From Actinoplanes italicus (lineage in GTDB: Bacteria > Actinomycetota > Actinomycetes > Mycobacteriales > Micromonosporaceae): DNA of 64,000 nucleotides. The stretch is taken from assembly GCF_003001815.1 (NCBI RefSeq), contig NZ_PVMZ01000008.1, forward strand, positions 1 through 64,000, written 5' to 3'. Below are positions 49,210-58,481 of the stretch, one piece after another. The notes beneath the pieces were generated by a model. It saw only the letters and a list, made by a program, of their open reading frames with translations. It was not told where the DNA came from and did not search any database. How positions within the stretch are numbered: the stretch's first letter is position 1; every line of letters begins with the position of its first letter. The translations under genes and the position numbers were made by a program.

Positions 49210-49264
49210 GCTGTGTCTCCTTCGTCGTGCTCTCCTGGCCCTTGCTTCGCTGCGGTGCAGTCGA

Positions 49265-50959
49265 TCACGACATCTCCTGGAAGTCCTGGGTGAGAACGCC
49301 GTCGGGGCGGATCGCGTTGAGCAGGTGGCCGCGCCACTCGTCGGCCGCGTTCGGGTGGTCCTCGCGCCAGTGGCAGCCGCGGGTCTCGCGGCGGCTGCCG
49401 GCCGCCGCCACCAGCGTGGCCGCGACGGTCAGCAGGTTGGTTACCTCCCACGCCGCGTTGTTCGGCTTGGCCCGCTGCTCGGCCAGGCGGGCCAGCTCCT
49501 TGGCCGCGGTCTCGAGCGAGTCGGCGGAACGCAGCACCCCGGCCCCGCGCGTCATGGCCCGCTGCAGGTCCGTACGGATGGCCGGGTCGACGACCCAGGC
49601 CGGGCCGGCGGCCGCGCGCACCGGCTCGGCCGGCGGCGGTAGCTCGCGGGCGATGTCGTCGGCGATCCGGCGGGCGAAGACCAGGCCCTCCAGCAGCGAG
49701 TTGCTGGCCAGACGGTTCGCGCCGTGCACGCCGGTGCAGGCCACCTCACCGCACGCGTACAGCCCGTCGATGCTCGTGCGGCCGTGCAGGTCGGTACGGA
49801 CGCCGCCGGAGGCGTAGTGGGCGGCCGGCGCGACCGGGATCAGGTCGGTGGCCGGGTCGACGCCTGCGGCCCGGGTCGACGCCATGATGGTCGGGAAGCG
49901 GCCCTCCAGGAACTCCCTGCCGAGGTGCCGGGCGTCCAGGTAGACGTGGTCGGCCCCGGTGGCCCGCAGCACCCGGTAGATGCCCTTGGCGACCACGTCG
50001 CGGGGCGCCAGCTCGGCCAGCTCGTGCTGCCCGACCATGAACCGCTTGCCGGCCTCGTCGATCAGGTGGGCGCCCTCACCGCGCAGCGCCTCGGAGATCA
50101 GCGGACGCTGTACCGGGTCCACCGGGGGAAATCCCGAGGTGGGGCCACGGGAGAAACCCGCTCCCGCGGTCCCGGAGCTCACGAACGAGGTGGGGTGGAA
50201 CTGCACGAACTCGACGTCGGTGACCTCGGCGCCGGCCCGCAGCGCGAGCGCCACGCCGTCGCCGGTGGAGACCGACGGGTTCGTGGTGGACGAGAAGATC
50301 TGGCCCATACCGCCGGTGGCCAGCACCACGGCCCGGGCCAGCACCGCGCCCACGCCGTCCTCGCTGCCCTCGCCGAGCACGTGCAGGGTGATACCGCAGG
50401 CCCGGCCGTCGGCTGCGCGCAGCAGGTCGAGGACGAGCGCGTGCTCGACCAGCCGGATCCACGGGTCGCGGCGGACCGCCTCGTGCAGGGCGCGCTGCAC
50501 CTCGGCGCCGGTCGCGTCGCCGCCGGCGTGCACGATCCGATCGGCGCGGTGGCCGCCCTCGCGGGTCAGCATGAGCGAGCCGTCGGGGTTGCGGTCGAAC
50601 TCGGCGCCGCGGCGGATCAGCTCACGGATCCGGGCCGGGCCCTCCTCGACGAGCACCCGCACGGCGGCCGGGTCGCAGAGGCCGACCCCGGCGATCTCGG
50701 TGTCGTACGCGTGGGCCTGCGGGGTGTCCAGCGGGTCGAGAACGGCCGCGATGCCACCCTGCGCCCACCGGGTGGAGCCGTCATCAATGTTGACCTTGGT
50801 GACGACGGTGACGTGCAGACCCTGTTCCCGCAGGTAGAGGGCAGCGGTCAGGCCCGCGATGCCGGAGCCGACCACGACGACGTCGGTGGTCTCGGTCCAG
50901 CCTGGCTCGGCGGCGGCGAGCCGGCGGGGCAGCGCCGGGAGATCCGCGAGAGGTGACAT
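49265..50959 (-). CDS. nadB: L-aspartate oxidase
   Basis: It encodes 564 residues from ATG 50959 (MSPLADLPALP), with GGAG about 11 bases upstream; the frame extends further only as non-homologous sequence. The FAD fingerprint is DVVVVGSGIAGLTAAL. Family motifs follow: STRWAQGGIAAV, TREGGHRADRIVHAGGDATG, LATGGMGQIFSSTTNP, EFVQFHPTSF, CGEVACTGVHGANRLASNSLLEG. It oxidises aspartate to iminoaspartate for quinolinate synthesis. No nadA gene lies in the window. Confidence 0.96.
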   Translation of the reverse strand: MSPLADLPALPRRLAAAEPGWTETTDVVVVGSGIAGLTAALYLREQGLHVTVVTKVNIDDGSTRWAQGGIAAVLDPLDTPQAHAYDTEIAGVGLCDPAAVRVLVEEGPARIRELIRRGAEFDRNPDGSLMLTREGGHRADRIVHAGGDATGAEVQRALHEAVRRDPWIRLVEHALVLDLLRAADGRACGITLHVLGEGSEDGVGAVLARAVVLATGGMGQIFSSTTNPSVSTGDGVALALRAGAEVTDVEFVQFHPTSFVSSGTAGAGFSRGPTSGFPPVDPVQRPLISEALRGEGAHLIDEAGKRFMVGQHELAELAPRDVVAKGIYRVLRATGADHVYLDARHLGREFLEGRFPTIMASTRAAGVDPATDLIPVAPAAHYASGGVRTDLHGRTSIDGLYACGEVACTGVHGANRLASNSLLEGLVFARRIADDIARELPPPAEPVRAAAGPAWVVDPAIRTDLQRAMTRGAGVLRSADSLETAAKELARLAEQRAKPNNAAWEVTNLLTVAATLVAAAGSRRETRGCHWREDHPNAADEWRGHLLNAIRPDGVLTQDFQEMS

Positions 50960-51021
50960 GTGTTTCAGTACACTCCGCCCGTACGGCTGCGTCACGGCGG
51001 GGGCGCGATCAGTGGTAACCG

Positions 51022-51927
51022 TTACTTGTACTGGACCGGCAGGGCCTTCGTCCCCTTGCCCTTGAGCGAGCCGGTCAGCTCGGCCCCGTCCAGCCAGAGG
51101 TAACAGCGCACACCGTGGTCCCCGTGCGCCCAGACGTCGGCGTTGCCGGGCAGCGACACCACACCGGTGCGGTACTGGAGGTTCTCGTCGTCGGGTATCC
51201 CGGCGTACTTCGCGGCCACGCCGCGGCAGCCCTCGTGGAACTCCTCCCAGGCGGCGTCGCCCTTGGGATAGGCGGCCTTGGCGGGGGCGTTCCAGATCCC
51301 GGCGAACTCGGCGTTGTGCTTCTTCGCACAGTCGGCCGGCGGCATCGAGGTGATCGCCCCGGCCTTGTCGAGCTCGATGCGGTAGCAGGTCAGCAGCAGG
51401 TCGGACGTGGGGTCGGCGAGCGCGCCGCGCAGGCTGCCGGTCCGCTGGATGAGGGCACCGTCGTTCTCGATCGAGTCGAGTTCCACCACCTCGCAGCGGA
51501 ACCAGCGGCTGCCGCCGCTCCACGCCGCCGGGGACGGCTGGGTGACGCCGATCCAGAGCCGGGCGTGACGCCACGGGCCGCCGACGTACTCGGTCGTCTT
51601 CTGATCGCAGACCTGGTAGGCCGCGCGGGCGCCGGCGGAGGTGCCGGCCGGTGGTTCGGCGGCGTCGGCGGCCGGCGCGGTGAACTCGCCGACGAAGACG
51701 GTCTCGGTCCGGTGCGGGACTCCGCAGTCGGTCTCCTCGTAGGTGGCCCGCGGCCCGGAGACGGCGAAGTTGGAGAGATGACAGGTCTCGGCGACCGGCA
51801 CGAAGCCGGTCGCCGGAGCCATGGCACCCCAATCATTGGTCAGATCGCCGTCGACATCTCCGCCGCCGCCACATCCGGCGACGGCGAGCAGCGCCGCGGT
51901 TGCGACCATCCCCCATCGGAATCGCAT
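51022..51927 (-). CDS. Septum-formation-domain lipoprotein
   Basis: It encodes 301 residues. The signal peptide MRFRWGMVATAALLAVAGCG ends in a lipobox (AVAGC, Cys19). The mature protein has seven further cysteines (ETCHLSNF, TDCGVPH, QVCDQK, FRCEV, LTCYRI, DCAKKH, EGCRG, RCYLW). The arrangement, with C..PH..E.F at the start and a second similar half (DCAKKHNAEFAGIW), fits the septum-formation family of actinobacterial surface proteins. It sits between nadB and panD but has its own spacer, so it may be independently transcribed. Function uncertain. Confidence 0.8.
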   Translation of the reverse strand: MRFRWGMVATAALLAVAGCGGGGDVDGDLTNDWGAMAPATGFVPVAETCHLSNFAVSGPRATYEETDCGVPHRTETVFVGEFTAPAADAAEPPAGTSAGARAAYQVCDQKTTEYVGGPWRHARLWIGVTQPSPAAWSGGSRWFRCEVVELDSIENDGALIQRTGSLRGALADPTSDLLLTCYRIELDKAGAITSMPPADCAKKHNAEFAGIWNAPAKAAYPKGDAAWEEFHEGCRGVAAKYAGIPDDENLQYRTGVVSLPGNADVWAHGDHGVRCYLWLDGAELTGSLKGKGTKALPVQYK

Positions 51928-52016
51928 GGGCCGTGCCTCCCGAGCCTCGGCAGCTATATCCGATTCGCCGACTATATGGCTACATCTCAGGCGCGGGAGG
52001 TGAAATCGATGAAGAG

Positions 52017-52445
52017 CTACACGGCGCTCAGGGTCAGGTCTCCACGCACCGGGTCACCGGCCATGCCCGCGGCCGCGGCGGCCGGGTCGGCACCCAGCTC
52101 GATGATCCGGTTGTCCGCGTCCACGTGCACGATCCGCGGCTGATGGGCCCGCGCCTCGGCGTCCTCCATCTGCCCGTACGAGATCAGGATGACCAGGTCA
52201 CCCGGATGCACCAGGTGGGCCGCCGCACCGTTGATGCCGATCACGCCGCTGCCCCGTTCGCCCGGGATCACGTACGTCTCCAGGCGCGCCCCGTTCGTCA
52301 CGTCGACGATCGCCACCTGCTCGCCGGGGATCAGATCGGCCGCCTCGAGCAGATCGAGATCGACCGTGACCGAGCCGACGTAGTGCAGGTCCGCCTGCGT
52401 CACCGTGGCACGGTGGATCTTCGACTTGAGCATGGTCCGGAGCAT
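52017..52445 (-). CDS. panD: Aspartate 1-decarboxylase
   Basis: It encodes 142 residues. The proenzyme self-cleaves between Gly24 and Ser25 (HYVGSVTVD) to create the pyruvoyl group. LKSKIHRATVT and NGAAAHLVHPGDLVI are typical. It makes beta-alanine for pantothenate. Its ATG overlaps the panC stop by one base (TGATG), so translation is coupled. Confidence 0.96.
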   Translation of the reverse strand: MLRTMLKSKIHRATVTQADLHYVGSVTVDLDLLEAADLIPGEQVAIVDVTNGARLETYVIPGERGSGVIGINGAAAHLVHPGDLVILISYGQMEDAEARAHQPRIVHVDADNRIIELGADPAAAAAGMAGDPVRGDLTLSAV

Positions 52446-53278
52446 CAGGCGCCCTTCTGCAGAGTCAGCGGAACGTTGTCGATGAGCCGGGTGCCACCCA
52501 CCCGGGCGGCCACCAGCAGGCGCGCCGGACCCTCGTCCGGGGCCGGTCCGAGATCCGAACCGGTCAGCGCGAGGTAGTCCACCCGTACGCCCGGCTCCTC
52601 GGAAAGGATCTTGTGGGCAGCCGCCAGGACCGCGTCGGGATCGCCGTGCGCCGCCCCTTCGCGCAAGGCGCGGGAAAGCGCCAGCGCGGCGATGCGGTCG
52701 TCCGGCGACAGGAAGCGGTTGCGGCTCGACAGGGCAAGACCATCGGCTTCGCGTACGGTCGGCACGCCCACGATCTCGACGGGCAGCTCGAGATCGCGCG
52801 CCATCCGGCGGATCAGCGCCAGCTGCTGGAAGTCCTTCTCGCCGAAGTACGCCACGTCAGCGCGGGTGAGCAGCAGCAGTTTCTCGACCACCGTGAGCAT
52901 GCCGGAGAAGTGCCCGGGCCGGCTCGCGCCCTCCAGGATCTCGCCCAGCTCGCCCGGATGCATCGTGATCGACGGCGCCCCATGCGGGTAGACGTCGTCC
53001 CGGCTCGGCGCGAAGACCAGCGCGACACCCTCCGCCCGGCAGGCGGCCAGGTCGTCGTCGAGGGTCCGCGGATACTTCTCGAAATCCTCGCCCGGCCCGA
53101 ATTGCAGCGGGTTCACGAAGATCGTGACGAGCACGAACGCGGACCGCTCCCGGGCCCGGCGCATGAGCTCCCGGTGTCCCTCGTGCAGCGCGCCCATCGT
53201 CATCACGACGGCGATCTCTCCGGTCACCCCGTCCAGCGCGGTGGCCAGGTCAGCGCGGGTGTGCGCCAGTGCGGTCAC
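52445..53278 (-). CDS. panC: Pantothenate synthetase
   Basis: It encodes 277 residues. Motifs are MTMGALHEGH (HxGH nucleotide binding), FVNPLQFGPGEDFEKYPR, YFGEKDFQQL and the KMSKS-like LSSRNRFLSP. It joins pantoate and beta-alanine using ATP. Start GTG 53278 is preceded by GGAGAAGGGA and overlaps the DUF2520 gene by 29 bp. Confidence 0.96.
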   Translation of the reverse strand: MTALAHTRADLATALDGVTGEIAVVMTMGALHEGHRELMRRARERSAFVLVTIFVNPLQFGPGEDFEKYPRTLDDDLAACRAEGVALVFAPSRDDVYPHGAPSITMHPGELGEILEGASRPGHFSGMLTVVEKLLLLTRADVAYFGEKDFQQLALIRRMARDLELPVEIVGVPTVREADGLALSSRNRFLSPDDRIAALALSRALREGAAHGDPDAVLAAAHKILSEEPGVRVDYLALTGSDLGPAPDEGPARLLVAARVGGTRLIDNVPLTLQKGA

Positions 53279-54140
53279 GGGTCGTTCCCTTCTCCTGGTG
53301 CGCCGCCCGCGCCAGGACGTCGAGCAGGGCCGTCGCGTCCTGCGGGCGCAGGCGGCCGGAGGCGATCGCCCGGTCCGCGGTGCGGCGGGCCATCGCCAGA
53401 TAGGCGGGCACGGCGTCGGCCGGCATCCGGTCCAGGTGCTTGGCGACCGTGCCGGCGTCGCCGCGGGACACGGGACCGGTCAGCGCGGCGTCACCCATCC
53501 GCAGCGCGTTGTCCAGCGCGGCGGTCAGCAGCGGTGTCAGCACCCTGCCGGGTTCGCCGACGCCGGCCGCCCGTAGCAGGTCGGCCGCCTCGTTGACCAG
53601 GGTGACCATGTGGTTCGCGCCGTGCGCCAGGGCCGCGTGATAGACCGGCCGGGACTCCTCGGCCACCCACTCGGGCACCCCGCCCATGTCGGCGACGAGC
53701 CGGGTGGCGAAGACCCGGTCCGGAGCGGTCACGCCCCAGGCGATCCCGGGCAGCCGGCCCAGGTCGGTGTCCGCGCCCGTGAAGGTCATCGCGGGGTGCA
53801 GGGCCATGCCGTTCACATCGCCCAGCACGGCGAGTCCATGAGCCCCTGAGGTGTGCGCCACCACCGGCCCGTTGCGCAGCGCGCCGGTCCGGTCGAGTCC
53901 GGCGACCACCGCGGCCAGGTTGTCGTCCGGGACGGCCAGCAGCAGCAGATCGGTGGCCGCGCGGGCCACCTCGTCAGCGGGGAGGATCGCCGCGTCCGGC
54001 ATCAGGCGGGCGGCCCGCTCACGGGATGCGGCGGAGACGGCAGCGGCGGCGACCACATGGTGCCCGGCCGCGTTCAGAGCCGCGCCCAGCACCGCACCGA
54101 CCCGGCCGGCGCCGACGACGCCGACGGTCAAAGCGTTCAT
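53250..54140 (-). CDS. Rossmann-fold/DUF2520 protein
   Basis: It encodes 296 residues from ATG 54140. A Rossmann NAD(P)-binding motif (VGVVGAGRVGAVLGAAL) is followed by LLLAVPDDNLAAV, HTSGAHG, ALHPAMTF and the helical DUF2520 domain (YHAALAHGANHMVTLVNEA). It resembles ketopantoate-reductase-like or pyrroline-carboxylate-reductase-like dehydrogenases. The tight conserved link to panC-panD, with a 29-bp overlap, makes a role in pantothenate synthesis such as ketopantoate reduction plausible. Confidence 0.88.
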   Translation of the reverse strand: MNALTVGVVGAGRVGAVLGAALNAAGHHVVAAAAVSAASRERAARLMPDAAILPADEVARAATDLLLLAVPDDNLAAVVAGLDRTGALRNGPVVAHTSGAHGLAVLGDVNGMALHPAMTFTGADTDLGRLPGIAWGVTAPDRVFATRLVADMGGVPEWVAEESRPVYHAALAHGANHMVTLVNEAADLLRAAGVGEPGRVLTPLLTAALDNALRMGDAALTGPVSRGDAGTVAKHLDRMPADAVPAYLAMARRTADRAIASGRLRPQDATALLDVLARAAHQEKGTTRDRTGAHPR

Positions 54141-54423
54141 CCGTGGATCCAGTCCTCGTGTAGGGGTACCGGTCGAGCGCCAGTATGCGCCGCGTTCACA
54201 GGCCGGTGACAACCACGTGTGAATAACCGCACCGGCATCGATGCGACCCCGGTCGCGCCCACCCCAGAATCGGCCATCCACCGTCCGCTCTGAGCCCGCC
54301 GGCCGTACCCCCGTGACCGCCGAGCGCCCCCGGACGACCCGCCCTCGGGTACGCCCCGCCGAGCGGGGTGCGGCGCGTGGCGTACGAGATGAGGGTGATG
54401 GTGGAGAGGCCTAGGGTGACGGC

Positions 54424-55404
54424 ATGGCTATCGGGTGGCGGCTGGCCATGCAGGCGGCTCTTTACGGCAGTGACGGGTTCTTCGTGCGGGAACGCGAGGG
54501 CCCCGCCGATCACTTCCGGACGAGCGTGCACGCCTCGCCGCTGTTCGCCGCTGCGCTTGCCCGCCTCGTCGGGCGGCTCGACGAGGCGCTCGGGCGACCG
54601 GAGACGTTCGACCTGGTGGATGTCGGCGCGGGTCGCGGCGAACTGATCATCGCGCTGCTCGCGATGCTGCCGGCCGAGCTGCGCGGGCGGCTGAACGTGA
54701 CCGGCGTCGAGGTCGCGCCCCGCCCACCCGGCCTGGATCCGGCCGTGCACTGGCGGCGGGACGTCCCGGAACGGATCACCGGGTTGCTGGTGGCCACCGA
54801 GTGGCTGGACAACGTGCCGCTCGACATCGTGGAGACGGACGACGACGGACGGCTGCGCAAGGTCCTCGTGGACCGCGGGACCGGCGCCGAGACGCTGGGA
54901 CCGCCGGCCGACCCCGCCGAGCTGTTCTGGATCAGCCGCTGGTGGCCGGGCACGGGCCGGATCGAGATCGGGGCGCCACGCGACGCCGCCTGGGCGCAGG
55001 CGGTCGAATCCGTCCACAGGGGCGCGGCGCTGTGTGTGGACTACGGGCACGTCAAGGCCGGGCGGCCGGTGTTCGGGACGCTGACCGGGTTCCGCGACGG
55101 CAGGCAGGTCACGCCCGTCCCGGACGGGCGCTGCGACGTGACGGCACATGTGGCGATGGACTCGGTGGCGTGCGCGGCCGGGACTCCGCATCGGATGGTC
55201 CGGCAGCGGGAGGCGCTGCGGGCGCTCGGTGTGGACGGTTCCCGGCCGTCCCTCGACCTGGCGCGCAGCGATCCGGCGGGCTATCTCCGGGCACTGAGCA
55301 CCGCCGGGGCGGCCGCTGAGCTGACCGATCCCGCCGGACTCGGCGGACACTGGTGGCTGTGGCACAGCATCGGCCTGAGCGACCGTGGCACGATGCTCGG
55401 GTGA
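54424..55404 (+). CDS. SAM-dependent methyltransferase of the MidA/NDUFAF7 family
   Basis: It encodes 326 residues. The family opening is visible (MQAALYGSDGFFVRERE-GPADHFRTSVHASPLFAAAL), then SAM motif I VDVGAGRGELIIALL, LVATEWLDNVPLDIVE (the ExLDN motif), and ALCVDYGHVKAGRP. In mitochondria NDUFAF7 dimethylates an arginine of the complex I subunit NDUFS2, the homolog of NuoD. Here the next gene, overlapping by 4 bp, encodes a NuoD homolog, which supports the same enzyme-substrate pair. Confidence 0.85.
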   Translation: MAIGWRLAMQAALYGSDGFFVREREGPADHFRTSVHASPLFAAALARLVGRLDEALGRPETFDLVDVGAGRGELIIALLAMLPAELRGRLNVTGVEVAPRPPGLDPAVHWRRDVPERITGLLVATEWLDNVPLDIVETDDDGRLRKVLVDRGTGAETLGPPADPAELFWISRWWPGTGRIEIGAPRDAAWAQAVESVHRGAALCVDYGHVKAGRPVFGTLTGFRDGRQVTPVPDGRCDVTAHVAMDSVACAAGTPHRMVRQREALRALGVDGSRPSLDLARSDPAGYLRALSTAGAAAELTDPAGLGGHWWLWHSIGLSDRGTMLG

Positions 55405-56546
55405 CGGACTCGCTGCGGGAGATGACGGTCGGCACCGGCGCCGGCCTGGACACGGCCGACATGGTGCTCAACATCGGGCCCCAGCACCCGTCGACGCACG
55501 GCGTGCTGCGCCTCAAGCTCACCCTCGACGGCGAGCGCGTGGTCGCCTGCGAGCCGATCGTCGGATACATGCACCGCGGTGCCGAGAAGCTGTTCGAGGT
55601 GCGCGACTACCGGCAGATCATCATGCTGGCGAACCGGCACGACTGGCTGTCGGCGTTCTCCAACGAGCTGGGCGTGGTCCTCGCCGTCGAACGGCTCATG
55701 GGCATCGAGGTGCCGGAACGGGCCACCTGGCTGCGGATGACGCTGGCCGAGCTGAACCGGGTGCTCAACCACCTGATGTTCCTCGGCTCGTACCCGCTGG
55801 AGATCGGCGCGATCACGCCGATGTTCTACGCGTTCCGCGAGCGCGAGACGCTGCAGGCGGTGATGGAGGAGGTCTCCGGCGGCCGGATCCACTACATGTT
55901 CAACCGGGTCGGCGGCCTCAAGGAGGAGATCCCGGCAGGCTGGACGAAACGGGCCCGGCAGGCGGTCGCGGCGGTCCGGCGGCGGATGCCGGACCTCGAC
56001 AACGTGATCCGGCGCAACGACATCTTCATGGCGCGCACGGTCGGCGTCGGCGTGCTCAGCGCGGCCGACGCCGCGGCCTTCGGCGCGTCCGGCCCGGTGG
56101 CCAGGGCGAGCGGTCTGGATTTCGACGTACGCCGGGACGAGCCCTATCTGCTGTACGACCAGATCGACGTGCCGGTGGTGACGCGGACGTCCGGCGACTG
56201 TCACGCCCGCTTCGAGGTGCTGCTCGAACAGGTCCTCGTGTCGCTCGACCTGATCGAGGAGTGCCTGGACCGCGTGGACCGCATCGGCGGCCCGGTCAAC
56301 GTGCGGCTGCCCAAGGTGGTCAAGGCTCCCGAGGGGCACACCTACGCGTGGACCGAGAACCCGCTCGGGGTGAACGGCTACTACCTGGTGTCCCGCGGTG
56401 AGAAGACGCCGTGGCGGCTCAAGCTGCGGACCGCGTCCTACGCCAACGTGCAGGCGCTGGCCACGCTCATCCCGGGCTGCCTCGTGCCCGACCTGATCGC
56501 GATCCTGGGCTCGATGTTCTTCGTGGTCGGGGACATCGACAAGTAG
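55401..56546 (+). CDS. nuoD: NuoD-like complex I subunit paralog
   Basis: It encodes 381 residues from GTG 55401, overlapping the methyltransferase stop (GTGA). The 49-kDa/NuoD fold is clear: NIGPQHPSTHGVLRLKL, YMHRGAEKLFE, GIEVPERATWLRM, LNRVLNHLMFLGS, EIGAITPMFY, FNRVGGLKEEIP, and a C-terminal PGCLVPDLIAILGSMFFVVGDID. His33 and Arg59 match bovine NDUFS2 His59 and Arg85 (the methylated residue), but Trp82 stands where the quinone-binding Tyr108 is expected (HDW instead of LDY). No other nuo gene is nearby. It may replace NuoD in a variant complex or have a separate role. Convergent with the next gene, 4 bp apart. Confidence 0.9.
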   Translation: MTDSLREMTVGTGAGLDTADMVLNIGPQHPSTHGVLRLKLTLDGERVVACEPIVGYMHRGAEKLFEVRDYRQIIMLANRHDWLSAFSNELGVVLAVERLMGIEVPERATWLRMTLAELNRVLNHLMFLGSYPLEIGAITPMFYAFRERETLQAVMEEVSGGRIHYMFNRVGGLKEEIPAGWTKRARQAVAAVRRRMPDLDNVIRRNDIFMARTVGVGVLSAADAAAFGASGPVARASGLDFDVRRDEPYLLYDQIDVPVVTRTSGDCHARFEVLLEQVLVSLDLIEECLDRVDRIGGPVNVRLPKVVKAPEGHTYAWTENPLGVNGYYLVSRGEKTPWRLKLRTASYANVQALATLIPGCLVPDLIAILGSMFFVVGDIDK

Positions 56547-56550
56547 CCGG

Positions 56551-57810
56551 TCACCAGTTCTGGGCGCTGCTGTCGTACCCGGGGTAGTTGGCGAAGTCGG
56601 CGAGGGTGCCCACGTTGGTGTCGTTCGCGGACGGCCGGTGCCGGCGGGCCTTGTACTCGGCGCTGGTGTCGGGGTCGTTGGCACCGGCGTACCCGTTCGT
56701 GGCCCCGAAGTCGCCGTCGGGGGCCTCCGGGCGTCCGTACTGCGTGCCGGGACGGACGGAGGCTGCCGCGCGGGCCGGTGGCGCCATCATGCCGTTGGGG
56801 CCGGGCGCGGCCATCATGCCGTTCGGACCGGGCGGCGGTGGTACGGCGGCCGCGGCCCGTGGCCGGGGCACCGGCTGCCCGAGCGGGACGGCCGGCGGCG
56901 TCATCGGGACCGACGCGGCCGCGGAGGCACGGGCGACCGGTGGGGACGGCGGCGGTACGGCCGCGCTCGCCCGGCCGACACTCGCCTGGGCGGCGAATCC
57001 CTGGCTGGTCTGCGCGGCGAATCCCTGACTGGTCTGCGCCGGGAAGCCCTGACTGGTCTGTGCCGGGAAGCCCTGACTGACCTGAGCCGGCGAGACCGGC
57101 CGGACGATGCCGGGGACCGAGGCACGGCCGCCGGTCGCCCGCACCGGGACCTCCGGCTCGTAGGGCTGCTCGCTCTGATACCCGTCGTCGTACCCGTAGC
57201 CGGCCTGGTCGTAGCCGGTCTGGTCATAACCGGACTCGTCGTAGCCGGACTGGTCGTACTCATAGCCGTTCTCCGGCGGTCCGCCGTAGGAGGCCATGAC
57301 CGGCTCCGGCTGGTGCACGAACTTGGTCCGTTCCACGAATTCCTGCTGAGGAACGAACTCCTCCTGGGCGACGAACTCCTGCTGGGCAACGAACTCCTGC
57401 TGGGGAACGAACTCCTGCTGGGCGACGAAGGGTTCGGGCTCGAAGCCGCCGCCGTACACCGGGGCGTGTCCGCCCGGGTTCCGCGGCGTCAACGGCGGCC
57501 GGGTGTCGGCCTGCGGAGCCGGCGAGGCGTTGGCGAACTCCGCCCGCAACTCGCGGCGCACCGCGTCGACCTCCTGGGCGACCCGATCCTCCACGTCCAT
57601 CCGGAGCAGCTCGGGATCGCTGCGTATCAGCACCGACGCGCCGATCAGCACCACGCTGACGGCTATCAGCAGCACCGCGAAGCGAACCGTGTTGGAGTTG
57701 CCACCGATCAGCACCACGGCGGCCGCGATCGGGGCGAGGACCACGCCCGCCCAGACGAGGCCACGGAGCAGCCGCACGCTGTGTCCCGCTTGGTCGTCCC
57801 GTTCCGGCAT
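56551..57810 (-). CDS. Membrane protein with long disordered repeat region
   Basis: It encodes 419 residues from ATG 57810. Two membrane helices (RLLRGLVWAGVVLAPIAAAVVLIG, FAVLLIAVSVVLIGASVLI) are followed by a short charged coil (DRVAQEVDAVRRELRAEF) and then about 320 residues of low complexity: (V/E)AQQEFVPQQEF repeats, GYDxSGYDxTGYDQ repeats, SQGF(P/A)AQT repeats and PGPNGMMA. It is a cytoplasmic or extracytoplasmic tail rich in Gln, Tyr, Gly and Pro, of a kind that could phase-separate or act as a scaffold. No family is recognised. Repeats lie at about 56985-57080 and 57331-57430. Confidence 0.7.
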   Translation of the reverse strand: MPERDDQAGHSVRLLRGLVWAGVVLAPIAAAVVLIGGNSNTVRFAVLLIAVSVVLIGASVLIRSDPELLRMDVEDRVAQEVDAVRRELRAEFANASPAPQADTRPPLTPRNPGGHAPVYGGGFEPEPFVAQQEFVPQQEFVAQQEFVAQEEFVPQQEFVERTKFVHQPEPVMASYGGPPENGYEYDQSGYDESGYDQTGYDQAGYGYDDGYQSEQPYEPEVPVRATGGRASVPGIVRPVSPAQVSQGFPAQTSQGFPAQTSQGFAAQTSQGFAAQASVGRASAAVPPPSPPVARASAAASVPMTPPAVPLGQPVPRPRAAAAVPPPPGPNGMMAAPGPNGMMAPPARAAASVRPGTQYGRPEAPDGDFGATNGYAGANDPDTSAEYKARRHRPSANDTNVGTLADFANYPGYDSSAQNW

Positions 57811-57942
57811 GGCCGCAGATGTTACCGAGAGCACGTCTCCGACAAAATAGTTGAACCCGGTACGGCACGTTCGGTCAGCCTCCAGCGGAAACCCGGCTGT
57901 TTCTCACCGCTGCCCCGATGACCGGGCAGCGGTGAGAAGCCG

Positions 57943-58458
57943 TCAGCGCGTGCCGCGCCAGCCGCCGAGGGAGGCGAGGCCGATGATCCAGCCGACGAAG
58001 AAGCCGTACCCCGCGCCGGAACCGGCCGCGTTGAAGGCGCCGAGCAGCGACGGGTTGGTGAGGAACAGGGTCGCGAACAGGGCGGCGAACGCCCCGGCGA
58101 AGATGTAAGCGGCCCAGCCGGCCAGGAACTGGCTGACCGTGCCGCGGGCCCGGGCCAGCTGTGAACCGGGCAGCAGGTAGAGGAAGACGAAGGTCAGCAC
58201 TACGACCAGGATCGCCTTGAGGTCACCGACGATCACGTCGCGCAGTGAGTCGTCGGTGTCGAAACTCCAGGCCGGCCACGCCAGCAGACGAAGCCACCAT
58301 CCGCCGGCGGTGGCCGGGTTCGTGTTCTCCTGGGCCCAGTCCGCGTACCACGGGCTGCCGAAGACCAGGACGAGTATCAGTGCGGCGAGTGTTCCCGCAC
58401 CGGGTGCGGTCTTGTAACGGTTACCGAGAGCCATGCCCGCCAAATTCCCAGCGGACAC
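57943..58458 (-). CDS. Four-helix membrane protein
   Basis: It encodes 171 residues (GTG 58458; ATG 58434 is an equally possible start). Membrane segments: TLAALILVLVFGSPWYA, AILVVVLTFVFLYLLPG, FLAGWAAYIFAGAFAALFATLFL and YGFFVGWIIGLASL. It is a conserved actinomycete membrane protein of unknown function. It lies in a minus-strand run of membrane-protein genes that leads to the folate operon. Confidence 0.7.
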   Translation of the reverse strand: MSAGNLAGMALGNRYKTAPGAGTLAALILVLVFGSPWYADWAQENTNPATAGGWWLRLLAWPAWSFDTDDSLRDVIVGDLKAILVVVLTFVFLYLLPGSQLARARGTVSQFLAGWAAYIFAGAFAALFATLFLTNPSLLGAFNAAGSGAGYGFFVGWIIGLASLGGWRGTR

Positions 58459-58481
58459 TCAGTTTCAAACGACGACTGTCG

